From CAZSHB01 sp964606885 (GTDB taxonomy: Bacteria; Babelota; Babeliae; Babelales; CAIQNR01), in NCBI GenBank assembly GCA_964606885.1, contig CAZSHB010000003.1:42855-106854 (forward strand): 64,000 nt of DNA, in the 5' to 3' direction. Shown piece by piece: positions 17,307 through 26,723 of this stretch (position 1 is the first letter of the stretch; every line of letters starts with the position of its first letter). Under the pieces are notes generated by a model. The model saw only the letters and a program-made list of their open reading frames with translations, searched no databases and was not told where the DNA came from. The position numbers were made by a program, and so were the translations under genes.

Positions 17307-18273
17307 GGAACTGTTACAAAACGGTTACCAAGTAGTTGGCCTTGATAACTACTCAAAATACGGACCTGTTAAAAAAAGCTACGACAATCACCCAAATTAC
17401 CAATTCACCCAAGGCGATGCTAAAGACGTTGATCTACTTAAAAAATTAATCAAAGATTGCGACCATGTCGTTGCCGGTGCAGCCATTATTGGTGGCATCA
17501 GCCTGTTTCATGAACTTGCGTACGATCTACTTGCAGAAAACGAACGAATCACCGCCTCAACCTTTGACGCTGCAATCTGGGCATTTAACAACTCGCGCTT
17601 ACAAAAAATAACGGTTATTTCATCATCAATGGTGTTTGAAAATACTACCGTCTACCCAACACCAGAAGGCCAAGAACTGTTATCATGCCCGCCATCATCA
17701 ACCTACGGATTCCAAAAACTGGCATGTGAATATTTTGCTAAAGGTGCATGGGAACAGTACCAACTGCCATACACTATTGTCAGACCATTCAACTGTGTAG
17801 GGATTGGAGAAAAGCGAGCATTGTGTGACAAAGAGATTCAATCAGGCAACGTCAAACTAGCTATGAGTCACGTGGTACCAGATTTAGTACAAAAAATATT
17901 AAAAGGCCAAGATCCACTCCATATTTTAGGAGACGGTCAGCAAGTTCGCCACTACACCTACGGTGGTGATTTAGCACGCGGTATCAGACTGTGTATCGAA
18001 AATCCACGCGCAATCAACCAAGATTTTAATATATCAACAGGCCAAGCAACCACGGTTCTTGAACTTGCACAAACCATCTGGCACAAAATCCATCCTGACA
18101 AACCATTCAAGTACGTATCTGATAAACCGTACAAATACGACGTACAAAAACGCACCCCCGACATTACCAAGGCCGCAACAACACTTAACTTCCAAGCAGC
18201 AACCGACCTTGATACCTGTCTTGATGAAATTATCCCCTGGATCCAAGAACAAATCGTAGTCGGCGGTATTTAA
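17251..18273 (+). CDS. NAD-dependent nucleotide-sugar epimerase/dehydratase (SDR family)
   Basis: The start at 17251 (MKKVLVTGSAGFIAG) is chosen because an AGGAG site lies just upstream and the NAD motif GSAGFIAG begins at residue 8; an upstream ATG at 17209 is inside the preceding gene. The extended SDR features are present: Ser-Ser in ISSSMVF, the active-site Tyr and Lys in STYGFQKLACEY, and the RPFNCVG segment. Total 340 residues. It works on a UDP- or GDP-sugar; the substrate cannot be read from sequence. It follows a sugar dehydrogenase and precedes a methyltransferase. Confidence 0.88.
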   Translation: MKKVLVTGSAGFIAGYLVEELLQNGYQVVGLDNYSKYGPVKKSYDNHPNYQFTQGDAKDVDLLKKLIKDCDHVVAGAAIIGGISLFHELAYDLLAENERITASTFDAAIWAFNNSRLQKITVISSSMVFENTTVYPTPEGQELLSCPPSSTYGFQKLACEYFAKGAWEQYQLPYTIVRPFNCVGIGEKRALCDKEIQSGNVKLAMSHVVPDLVQKILKGQDPLHILGDGQQVRHYTYGGDLARGIRLCIENPRAINQDFNISTGQATTVLELAQTIWHKIHPDKPFKYVSDKPYKYDVQKRTPDITKAATTLNFQAATDLDTCLDEIIPWIQEQIVVGGI

Positions 18274-18307
18274 AAAAACTAGATTAAAAAATAAAGAGAG
18301 AGCACGC

Positions 18308-18988
18308 ATGAAAGCAGAATTCGATCAATACATAGAAGATAATTATCGCGAGGATGATGCTCTATCGTTAACCGGTTATTCATACGATTTTTTTGCCCGT
18401 TATAAAGCAGAAAAGCTACATAAGTGGATAAGTAAAGGCGGCTATGCAGCACATAACATCCTAGACTTTGGATGCGGTGACGGCCTCATGACTAGTTATG
18501 TACACAAGCTATTTCCCAAAGCAACAATCACCGGCATTGACCCTTCATCAAAGAGTATTGAAACTGCTCAGGCTAACCACCCCGGCATAACGTTCAAAAC
18601 ATCAGAACAGTTGGAAAACAGTACACAAAAGTTCGATGTTATCTTTGCAGCGTGCGTGTTCCATCATATTCCAGAATCAGAACAAGCGTTTTATGTTAAA
18701 CAACTTAAAGAGCTCCTCAATAAAAATGGCGTTATCGTTATTTTTGAAATGAATCCACTTAATCCCATCACACGCTATATGTTTAAAAGAATCCCTGTAG
18801 ATCGTAATGCTATTATGATCTATCCGTGGGAACTTAAGAACCTGTTTGCTACGGTAGGTAAACCGCGCATTAACTACTATGGATTTTTCCCAAAACTACT
18901 TTCTTTTATGCAGCCCTTAGAAAACTATTTTGAATGGATTTCTATAGGTGCCCACTACGCTCTTGTAGTGCAAAAGAAAGGCTCTTAA
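18308..18988 (+). CDS. class I SAM-dependent methyltransferase
   Basis: A 226-residue protein with the SAM-binding motif I ILDFGCGDGLMTSYV, the acidic end of strand 2 in ITGIDPSSKSIETAQ, and a motif IV region FDVIFAACVFHHIPE. The substrate is probably a sugar or lipid intermediate of the surrounding glycan pathway (inference from context). A GAGAG ribosome site lies upstream. The last 72 bases overlap the 3' end of the convergent glycosyltransferase gene. Confidence 0.82.
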   Translation: MKAEFDQYIEDNYREDDALSLTGYSYDFFARYKAEKLHKWISKGGYAAHNILDFGCGDGLMTSYVHKLFPKATITGIDPSSKSIETAQANHPGITFKTSEQLENSTQKFDVIFAACVFHHIPESEQAFYVKQLKELLNKNGVIVIFEMNPLNPITRYMFKRIPVDRNAIMIYPWELKNLFATVGKPRINYYGFFPKLLSFMQPLENYFEWISIGAHYALVVQKKGS

Positions 18989-20296
18989 AAGCGATATACC
19001 ATAGATCGTATTCAATAGATAAAATACATATAAATTTGAAGTGTAGCTTGGCATATTTTGAGCCAAACCGCTCATCAATGTTTGATACATCAGTGCAGCA
19101 AAAACCAAAAGTATAAAAAGTGATTTTCTATACAACGCTACACATACTGTTAATGGCAACAAAAAATACGATGCCAACAGTAGAATAATGCTTGCACCAT
19201 ACGAACTAGCCGTTAAAAAGATTCTAAAAACCTCTGCTGAATGCGATAGTATTAAAGATGGATTTTCAATAACATGCGTAACTAATTCACGTATACGTGC
19301 TTGTTTTAAAAATGGCATTTCTCCATACTCATCTAAAAAAAACTCTCCCGGATAAAAACCTTGAGTAACCACTAAAAAAAGATTGTAAACGCATTTACGT
19401 ACATAATCCCACGGATACGCCGTTATATACTCTAGAAAAGTACGCTTTAATACTTGGTCTGCCTCATAATCAAGCGTTGAGTGGCGCACTGTTTTAAAAT
19501 GCTCATTAACAACATGGTGCATAACAGGATCTCCATCACTTACCGTAATTCCCCACCTATTCTTACTATCATGACCTAAGCCAATAAATGCTACATGCCC
19601 ACCATTAGTAGAAGTTACAAGATAATGACCACATGCTTTTTTAGTATAGAACGCCCATGGAGCAAGACAGCCATACAACACAATAAGCCACACAAGCATC
19701 TGTAAAAAAGATTGTTTAGTTCTAAAAAAACCTACAACAATAACAGCAAGCCCAATCGGCATTAAAAAATAATCTGATCTAAAGTGTAATAATACTCCAA
19801 AGCAAAGAGCTGAACCTATAAGATATACCCAGTTTTTTTGCTTACGAATCACTGCTCTGTATAAGAGTGGTAATGCTACTAAAAATAAACTTGCTGCAAT
19901 ACCACTTGGCCAACGTAATGCATGAAACGCATACCAGGGAATACTGACCACCATACCAACTTTTAATGCCCTTATAACCGTTGCTGAAAATATATTTTCC
20001 TGCTCTATAATGCGTAGAGCCCAATATAAAGTACATAATGCAAACACCATCTCAATACATAATAACGTTAACTTATCTTGAGTAATACTCATCAACCATC
20101 CATACCCCCACATAGGAAACGTAGGCAAATGTTCACCTGCAAAACCTGTTCTAATAAGAGAAGCATAATGTTTGTAATAATGTAACCCTCCAACATTATG
20201 GTCTGCATACCAATTACAATACATCACAAAACTTGCCACAGGTACCATAACGGCGATATACCAACGATCTAAAAAAGATTTACTATTTTGTTGCAT
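18917..20296 (-). CDS. GT-C-like polytopic glycosyltransferase, paralogue 1 of 5
   Basis: A 459-residue membrane protein with about ten hydrophobic helices. It shares with four neighbours FPMWGYGWLM, the SxPWYAFHALRWP helix start, FRSDYxLMP, YTKKACGHY, then STNGGHVAFIGLG..NRWGI, the segment LDYEADQ, and PWDYxxKC ahead of YPGEFF. The STNGG...GxG..N element and the following acidic Ala-Asp segment resemble the periplasmic loop of ArnT/PMT-type (GT39/GT83-like) enzymes that use polyprenyl-phosphate sugars. This is the last gene of the array in the direction of transcription; its 3' end overlaps a convergent methyltransferase by 72 bases. Acceptor unknown. Confidence 0.72.
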   Translation of the reverse strand: MQQNSKSFLDRWYIAVMVPVASFVMYCNWYADHNVGGLHYYKHYASLIRTGFAGEHLPTFPMWGYGWLMSITQDKLTLLCIEMVFALCTLYWALRIIEQENIFSATVIRALKVGMVVSIPWYAFHALRWPSGIAASLFLVALPLLYRAVIRKQKNWVYLIGSALCFGVLLHFRSDYFLMPIGLAVIVVGFFRTKQSFLQMLVWLIVLYGCLAPWAFYTKKACGHYLVTSTNGGHVAFIGLGHDSKNRWGITVSDGDPVMHHVVNEHFKTVRHSTLDYEADQVLKRTFLEYITAYPWDYVRKCVYNLFLVVTQGFYPGEFFLDEYGEMPFLKQARIRELVTHVIENPSLILSHSAEVFRIFLTASSYGASIILLLASYFLLPLTVCVALYRKSLFILLVFAALMYQTLMSGLAQNMPSYTSNLYVFYLLNTIYGISLLRAFLLHYKSVVGTYRNPFKIVF

Positions 20297-20312
20297 AAAA
20301 CACCAAACTTTC

Positions 20313-21650
20313 TTAGTTAAAACATTTTTTTCTTATATTAATAAGAGATACTGCATACAGCAGATTACAAACATACAATACATTTACATTCCCCAGGTAA
20401 GCAGACATATGAAAGCAACACATATTAAGCAGTGTTTGGTACATAATAGAAGCTAAAACTAGCCCCATAATAAGAGAACGTTTTTTATAAGCACTATACA
20501 GAGTAAAGGGCAATACAAAATAGGATACAAAAAGTACTAACACTCCAAACAACCATGATAATGTCTGTATCAAAACCCTCATGCTAAAATAAAAATGTTC
20601 TATTATAAAAGAAGGATTCTGCGCTATCCATATCACGACATTGCGCATTCTTTGATGCGATAATAAAAATGCATCATATCCTTGTCCAGCCAGAAATTCT
20701 CCGGGGTAAAAACCACTTGTTATGAGTTGCCGAAAAACATAGAAACATTTTTTAGCATAATCCCACGGACGAGCTTGTATGTAAGAAAAAAAAGTAGTTT
20801 TTAAAAATTGATCAGCTTCGTAATCAAGCGTTGAGTGGTTATGTTGATTAAAATGCTTATCAACTAAAGCGTGCATTAATGGATCCCCATCATGTCCCGC
20901 TATGCCCCACGTATTAGATGGATCATTACCAAGGCCTGCAAATAATACATGTCCACTATTAGTAGAAGTAAAAAGATAATGACCACAGGCTTTTTTGGTG
21001 TACACAGCCCACGGTATAAGACAACCATACAACACGACAAGCCATACAAACATCTGTAGCAAAGATTTTTGTGTTCTCAAAAAGAGTACTATCAATACTG
21101 CAAAGCCAAGCGGCATAAGAATATAATCTGATCTAAAGTTCAATAATAATCCAAAACATACGGCTGAAAGTAGCAGTTTGACCCAACTTTTTTGCGTGCG
21201 TATTACTGCTTTATACAAAAGCATAAAAGAAATCAAAAAAAGGCTTGTAGCAATGCTATAGGGCCAACGCAGTGCATGAAATGCATACCAAGGCAAACTC
21301 AGCATCATACATACTTTAAAAATTCTTATGGTTATTACAGAAAATAGCTGTTCTTGTTCTAAAAAACGTATAAACAAATAAAGTGCTCCAAGCGCTAAAC
21401 TCATCTGTATACTCAGCAAAACAAACTTACTTTCTGTAAGCAGCATCAACCACCCATATCCCCACATAGGAAACGTAATTAAAGTATGGTACTCAAACCC
21501 TGCTAGAATAATAGCTTTGTAGTGTTGATAGCCAGACAATAAGCCAGCCATATTTTGAGCATGCCAATTGAGATAGATCATCAAAAAAGCTATAACGATC
21601 ATGCATCCCAAGTACCAACGATCAATAAAGACTCTCCAATTATTTTTCAT
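20313..21650 (-). CDS. GT-C-like polytopic glycosyltransferase, paralogue 2 of 5
   Basis: 445 residues, with the same helix pattern and motifs as the neighbours: FPMWGYGWLM, LPWYAFHALRWPYS, FRSDYILMPLG, YTKKACGHYLFTSTNSGHV, a GLGND element, LDYEADQFL and YPGEF. The loop has Asn-Ser-Gly where most copies have Asn-Gly-Gly. It diverges from the others most in the C-terminal 100 residues, which may contact the acceptor (inference). It starts 14 bases downstream of paralogue 3 and lies 16 bases upstream of paralogue 1. Confidence 0.72.
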   Translation of the reverse strand: MKNNWRVFIDRWYLGCMIVIAFLMIYLNWHAQNMAGLLSGYQHYKAIILAGFEYHTLITFPMWGYGWLMLLTESKFVLLSIQMSLALGALYLFIRFLEQEQLFSVITIRIFKVCMMLSLPWYAFHALRWPYSIATSLFLISFMLLYKAVIRTQKSWVKLLLSAVCFGLLLNFRSDYILMPLGFAVLIVLFLRTQKSLLQMFVWLVVLYGCLIPWAVYTKKACGHYLFTSTNSGHVLFAGLGNDPSNTWGIAGHDGDPLMHALVDKHFNQHNHSTLDYEADQFLKTTFFSYIQARPWDYAKKCFYVFRQLITSGFYPGEFLAGQGYDAFLLSHQRMRNVVIWIAQNPSFIIEHFYFSMRVLIQTLSWLFGVLVLFVSYFVLPFTLYSAYKKRSLIMGLVLASIMYQTLLNMCCFHMSAYLGNVNVLYVCNLLYAVSLINIRKKCFN

Positions 21651-21664
21651 ATTCTATAACACTT

Positions 21665-23041
21665 TTACGTCAGATAACTTAACATTTTATGCGATCTAAA
21701 GCCTTTTATTTCAGTATAAAACAGCGATAATCCATACAGAAGATTCAACAGCAAAAATATATATAAATTTGCAGAATAACCTGGAGAAGGATAACAAACG
21801 ATATTCAGCAAGGTTTGATATATAATCACTACGAAAACTAAACTTATAAACAAAAACCTTTTTTTGAATGCTCCGTACCACATAGTAAAAGGCAATAAAC
21901 AATAAGAAAATAATAAAAGATATTTTCCTAAAAGCCACGAGTACGTATGTAAAGAAAGTCTAATTAAAACAGATATATGCTGAATTAAAAAAAACGGTTC
22001 TGTAAAAGCTTTCCACAAAATAGATCGTACCCTCAGCCCATCTGTTATTATATCTATTCCATCTTTTTCAGGCCTAAAAAACTCTCCTGAATACATACCC
22101 CCAAACAATAACGCTTTACTAGACTCAAAACATTTTTTTACATAATCCCATGGATAGTCTCTTACATAAGAAAAAAATAATACTTTTAAAAACTGGTCTG
22201 CTTCATAATCAAGCGTTGCATGATGCATAGTCTTGAAATGGTTATTTACAAGCTTATGCATAACCGGGTCGCCATCATCGACTGTAATTCCCCATCTATT
22301 AGATCTATCACTACCAAAACCAATAAAGGCTACATGTCCACCATTAGTAGAAGTTAACAAATAATGCCCACATACTTTTTTGGTGTATAACGCCCAGGGA
22401 ATAAGGCCACTATACAGCACCGCAAGCCATACCATTACCTGCACTAAAGTTTTTTTTGATGGCAAAAAAAGTAGTATCAAAAAAACAAAACCAAGCGGCA
22501 TTAAAAAATAATCTGCTCTAAAGTGTAACGATAATCCAAAGCAAACCGCAGAAGCTATAACATGCATCCAATCTGATTTGTGATGACATACTGCTTTGTA
22601 TAAAAGTACCATAGATAATAATAAAAGACTTATTGCTATACTGCTGGGCCAACGCAGTGCATGAAACGCATACCACGGCAAACTTACTATCATACATAAC
22701 TTAAATATTCTCATAAAAAGAACCGAAAAAAGCTTTTCTTGTTCTAGCAGTTGTACAAAGTAATAGAAAGACCCAAGCGCCAGACCCATCTGCATAGCTA
22801 AAAGCAAAAACTGACTTTCTGTTACTACCATCAACCAGCCATAACCCCACATAGGAAACGTCACAAGATCAGCATGTTTAAATCCGTTCTGTATAATAAT
22901 TTTAAAATGTTTATACAAAGGCAAGAGTCCCAACATACCTATCGCGTGCCAATTTAAATACATAACTCCAGAAGCTATACATCCCATACCGCCTACATAC
23001 CAACGATCGATAAAAGTACCGACCTTAGCGATCCACTTCAT
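21665..23041 (-). CDS. GT-C-like polytopic glycosyltransferase, paralogue 3 of 5
   Basis: 458 residues, same family motifs (FPMWGYGWLM, LPWYAFHALRWPSS, FRADYFLMPLG, YTKKVCGHYLLTSTNGGHV, GFGSDRSNRWGI, LDYEADQFL, YSGEFF). Its ATG overlaps the stop of the GT2 gene (ATGA overlap at 23038-23041), so synthesis of this GT-C enzyme is directly coupled to that of the likely donor-making enzyme. Substitutions in otherwise fixed positions (Ala for Ser in FRSDY, Val for Ala in KKACG) mark it as a diverged copy. Confidence 0.74.
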   Translation of the reverse strand: MKWIAKVGTFIDRWYVGGMGCIASGVMYLNWHAIGMLGLLPLYKHFKIIIQNGFKHADLVTFPMWGYGWLMVVTESQFLLLAMQMGLALGSFYYFVQLLEQEKLFSVLFMRIFKLCMIVSLPWYAFHALRWPSSIAISLLLLSMVLLYKAVCHHKSDWMHVIASAVCFGLSLHFRADYFLMPLGFVFLILLFLPSKKTLVQVMVWLAVLYSGLIPWALYTKKVCGHYLLTSTNGGHVAFIGFGSDRSNRWGITVDDGDPVMHKLVNNHFKTMHHATLDYEADQFLKVLFFSYVRDYPWDYVKKCFESSKALLFGGMYSGEFFRPEKDGIDIITDGLRVRSILWKAFTEPFFLIQHISVLIRLSLHTYSWLLGKYLLLFSYCLLPFTMWYGAFKKRFLFISLVFVVIIYQTLLNIVCYPSPGYSANLYIFLLLNLLYGLSLFYTEIKGFRSHKMLSYLT

Positions 23042-23811
23042 GACACAATACCGTTTGCAAGAGAGTTATACAGAAGGCGCACTTGTTTCGTTATAAAAAA
23101 CAATGGGCCTCTTTTAACCATCAACAAAAAGTACCAATACATATAATGTGGAATCCATGCAGCCAAATTAAATCTTGACTGCCCCGCTGTTCTATCGGTC
23201 CATACGGAAGGCACTTCTGCAATTTGATATCCCTGCAGAAAAGCTTTAACCGTAATTTCCATACCAAGCTCAAAACCACCCGTACTTTCTATAGTGATAG
23301 AACGCAAAAGTGCTGTTTTATACACTTTAAAGCTATTGGTAATATCGCGTGTAGGTAGCGGTGTTAAATAATATAAAGATAAGCCCGCAACTTTAGACAG
23401 CAGCCCCTTTAAAAATGGCCCACCAATTTGTTTACCGCCAGGCATATAGCGAGAACCACATACTACATCAGCCCCGTTACTATATGCAGCTATCATACGC
23501 GGCAAAACATTTAAATCATCGGCCATATCAGCCATCACCACCAGGACAGCCTCGCCAGAAGCTTTATTAAACCCTGTTTTGATAGCATTAAGGGCACCCT
23601 TACCATACTGATTTTGCACAAGTTTAATAAGTAACTGATACTGATTTTTTAAAACCTGAACAGCCGGAATAGTTGTATCGGTAGGTTGATCATACACAAC
23701 TAATAATTCTAAAAAATACCCGTTATATTTTTCTAAAGCATCAAGCGTGTTTTTTATATTTTCTGCTTCATTATATACGGGAATAACAATCGTAATTTTA
23801 TTACTATCCAC
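23038..23811 (-). CDS. GT2 polyprenyl-phosphate glycosyltransferase (DPM1/dolichol-P-mannose synthase type)
   Basis: A 257-residue GT-A enzyme: VIPVYNEAENI at the N-terminus, the VVYDQPTDTT loop, QNQYGKGALNAIKTGF, the metal-binding region VVMADMADDL, GSRYMPGG and, near the C-terminus, EITVKAFLQGYQIAEVPSVWTDRTAGQSRF. Enzymes of this type move mannose or glucose from GDP or UDP to polyprenyl phosphate. Placed inside an array of five GT-C genes, it is the natural source of their lipid-linked donor; manC in the same locus would supply GDP-mannose. The donor identity is inferred. Confidence 0.85.
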   Translation of the reverse strand: MDSNKITIVIPVYNEAENIKNTLDALEKYNGYFLELLVVYDQPTDTTIPAVQVLKNQYQLLIKLVQNQYGKGALNAIKTGFNKASGEAVLVVMADMADDLNVLPRMIAAYSNGADVVCGSRYMPGGKQIGGPFLKGLLSKVAGLSLYYLTPLPTRDITNSFKVYKTALLRSITIESTGGFELGMEITVKAFLQGYQIAEVPSVWTDRTAGQSRFNLAAWIPHYMYWYFLLMVKRGPLFFITKQVRLLYNSLANGIVS

Positions 23812-23847
23812 TACAGTAACCTTTTTATAATCGTCATAGATTAGTTG

Positions 23848-25230
23848 TTAATGTGATACATGTGCACGACGATACATAAACAATCGGCGTAGCATTTTTG
23901 TAAGCAAGCCACTCAAAAGCCCGTATGCCAATGCACTACCATAAATAGCATGCAGTAGATAAAACGGATAAAGATTTGAGGTATAACAAACCATTTGATA
24001 ACAGAAAGTGTTAATCATGGTTTGATACGCAATCACAGAAAGCAGAAGTAACATAAAAAGCGAACGTCTTCTAACGGCATACCACACAGTAAATGGCGCC
24101 ATGCAATATGATACAAATACCAAGACCATGCCCATACGTTGAGAAAACCCAGAAACTAAAATCCGTAAACTATCCATTGGGCTGGTAATAATCATACGTG
24201 GATTGCGTATAATGTTGATAAATAAAGCCCGCAATCTCTGCTCTTTAAAGCCCGCAACTTCACCCTCTGCTGTTCTAAAAAATTCCCCTGGATAAAACCC
24301 ATCAGTCACTAATGTTTTAAAAGCAATTGCACATTTTTTAGCATAATCCCATGGATATGACCTTATATAAGACAAAAAAGTCTTTTGTAACAGTTGATCA
24401 GCTTCGTAATCAAGCGTTGAATGTTTGGTTGTATTAAAATGGGTATTTACCAGATTATTCATAACAGGATCAGCATCTTCAGGAGCTATGCCCCAACGGT
24501 TTTTAGGATCGTTCCCTAACCCAATAAACACTACGTGTCCACTATTGGTTGAAGTTATTACGTAATGCCCGCATGCTTTTTTTGCATAAAAAGCCCAGGG
24601 GACTAGGCAGGCATACACAATCCCAAACCAAGCTATAGCCATGATGCATGATCTTTTTGTTCTACAGAAAGCCATCAACAAAAGTGCCATGCCAACAGGC
24701 GTCAACCAATAGTCTGATCTAAAATTCAAGACCATTCCAAAAAGTAGTGCTGATACAATAAGTGGTTGCCACACCGCACTGCGATGAGTAAAAGCTTTAT
24801 AAAGCAAGACGATAGAGACTGGAAGTAAGCTTATAGTAAAACTATACGGCCAACGTAAAGCATGCGCTGCATACCAAGGAATACTGAACACCATCCCCAT
24901 CTTAAAAGCTCGTATAACATAAACTGAAAAAAGACGTTCTTGTTCTAACACACGAATAAAATACGCAAGCGTAGCTAGAGCAACTGCTGTCTGAATAAGC
25001 ATAAGTCCAAGTTTATCAGTCGTAAGTAACATCAACCACCCATACCCCCATATAGGGAACGTAATGAGACGTTCATGATTAAAACCGGCTGTAATAATAT
25101 CCCTAAAATGTTCGTAATTTACTAACCCTGAAACGTTATGCCATGCATGCCAGTTAAGATAAATAACAAAAGCTGCTATAGGTAGCATAGCTGCTATATA
25201 CAGACGATCAAACACAGAAACTATACGCAT
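23848..25230 (-). CDS. GT-C-like polytopic glycosyltransferase, paralogue 4 of 5
   Basis: 460 residues with the array's motifs (FPIWGYGWLM, IPWYAAHALRWPYS, FRSDYWLTPVG, YAKKACGHYVITSTNSGHV, GLGNDPKNRWGI, LDYEADQLL, YPGEFF). It is the most diverged copy in the first helices and has an Arg-rich C-terminus (LTKMLRRLFMYRRAH). It precedes the GT2 gene by 36 bases in the same transcription unit. Confidence 0.72.
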   Translation of the reverse strand: MRIVSVFDRLYIAAMLPIAAFVIYLNWHAWHNVSGLVNYEHFRDIITAGFNHERLITFPIWGYGWLMLLTTDKLGLMLIQTAVALATLAYFIRVLEQERLFSVYVIRAFKMGMVFSIPWYAAHALRWPYSFTISLLPVSIVLLYKAFTHRSAVWQPLIVSALLFGMVLNFRSDYWLTPVGMALLLMAFCRTKRSCIMAIAWFGIVYACLVPWAFYAKKACGHYVITSTNSGHVVFIGLGNDPKNRWGIAPEDADPVMNNLVNTHFNTTKHSTLDYEADQLLQKTFLSYIRSYPWDYAKKCAIAFKTLVTDGFYPGEFFRTAEGEVAGFKEQRLRALFINIIRNPRMIITSPMDSLRILVSGFSQRMGMVLVFVSYCMAPFTVWYAVRRRSLFMLLLLSVIAYQTMINTFCYQMVCYTSNLYPFYLLHAIYGSALAYGLLSGLLTKMLRRLFMYRRAHVSH

Positions 25231-25320
25231 ACCACTCTCCAGAAATTACGTATCAATAAAACATGTACCCAAACATATAAGATCTACCATCTATGTCCAG
25301 AGAGCTTAAAATGGCAATTT

Positions 25321-26715
25321 CTATTGTTGTTTATAGAATCGACACAGCGCTCTATAGCAAGCACCCGTATACTCATATACTAAAACAAAACCATACAAAG
25401 CCTGTAGAAGATACAAAACATACAGATTCCCAAGATAACTCGGCATGTGAAAACAAAAACAATTTATGAGAGTCTGGTAAGCTATTACTGCAAGCACTAG
25501 AAGCATAAAAAAAGATCTCTTACGAAAAACAACATCCCACACTATTAACGGCATAAAGAGATAAGAAAATAAAATCACTAACGTACTCACACCACAAGAA
25601 AACGCCGTAAATAGAATACGCATTGTATCCAAAGGGCAGGTAATAACAAAAGTTGGATTTTTTATTATTTCTATAAGTAGTAAGCGTATACGGGTATTTT
25701 CTAGCAAGGGCATTTCGCCATGTTCATTCATAAAAAATTCCCCTGGGTAACAACCCCCCAAAACTAGTTCACAAAAAACATAACCTATTTTTTTCAGGTA
25801 CTCTTTAGGGTGAGTTGTGATATAGGAAAAAAAAGTCTGCTTTAAAAACTGGTCCGCTTCATAAGTACATGTTAAAGCATTATGTTGCTGCATATGTTCG
25901 TCAACAAGTGTATGCATCAAGGAATCAGAATCATCTGGCGTAATTCCCCATCTATTACCAGGATTATGACCTAAACCTATAAACATTACATGGCCCCCAT
26001 TAGTTGATGCCAGCTGATAATATCCACACGCTTTTTTGGTATACATTGCCCATGGTAATAAACAAGTGTAGACAGCAAGACACCAAACAAACATCTGTAG
26101 AACAGTTTTCTTTGTTGTAAAAAAGATAAGCGCTAAAAAAACAAACCCTAACGGCATTAACAAATAATCTGATCTAAAGTTCAAGAGCAACCCAAAAGAC
26201 AATGCGGAAAGCAGTATATAAAACCAGCCATTTTGTACATGCGTTACTGCTTTATAAAAGAAAACAAGAGAGATCAAAAAAAGGCTTGCCGCAATGCTAT
26301 ATGGCCAACGCAACGCATGAAAAGCATACCAGGGGAAACTTAAGATCATGGATATTTTTAATACCCTTAAAAATATTGGCGAAAAAAGAGCCTCTTGTTC
26401 AAGAAATTTTATAAAAAAATAAAGAACAGTAAACGCTAAGCCCATCTGGATAGTTAATAAACCTAGCTTACTTTCTGTAATCAGCATGAACCAACCATAG
26501 CCCCACATAGGAAATGTAATCAAGTCGGTATGTTTAAACCCACTCTGTATAATCGTTTTAAATTGTTGATAATTTGGTAAAAGCCCTGCCATGCCCTGCG
26601 CGTGCCAATTAAGATAGATCACTACTGGCGCTAGTAAGAACATAACTCCTAAATACCAATAATCAATAAACTTACCTATTTTTTTAGCAATATGCATGAT
26701 ACCCGTATCTTTCAT
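25321..26715 (-). CDS. GT-C-like polytopic glycosyltransferase, paralogue 5 of 5
   Basis: 464 residues, the same family (FPMWGYGWFM, FPWYAFHALRWPYS, FRSDYLLMPLG, YTKKACGYYQLASTNGGHV, GLGHNPGNRWGI, YEADQFL, YPGEFF). The usual HSTLDYEADQ element is altered to ALTCTYEADQ. No good ribosome site precedes the ATG at 26715; instead a small inverted repeat, AACAGT with ACTGTT around AAAA, overlaps the stop of the GT4 gene and abuts the start codon. A second ATG at 26697 is possible. First GT-C gene of the array in transcription order. Confidence 0.72.
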   Translation of the reverse strand: MKDTGIMHIAKKIGKFIDYWYLGVMFLLAPVVIYLNWHAQGMAGLLPNYQQFKTIIQSGFKHTDLITFPMWGYGWFMLITESKLGLLTIQMGLAFTVLYFFIKFLEQEALFSPIFLRVLKISMILSFPWYAFHALRWPYSIAASLFLISLVFFYKAVTHVQNGWFYILLSALSFGLLLNFRSDYLLMPLGFVFLALIFFTTKKTVLQMFVWCLAVYTCLLPWAMYTKKACGYYQLASTNGGHVMFIGLGHNPGNRWGITPDDSDSLMHTLVDEHMQQHNALTCTYEADQFLKQTFFSYITTHPKEYLKKIGYVFCELVLGGCYPGEFFMNEHGEMPLLENTRIRLLLIEIIKNPTFVITCPLDTMRILFTAFSCGVSTLVILFSYLFMPLIVWDVVFRKRSFFMLLVLAVIAYQTLINCFCFHMPSYLGNLYVLYLLQALYGFVLVYEYTGACYRALCRFYKQQ

Positions 26716-26723
26716 AACAGTTT

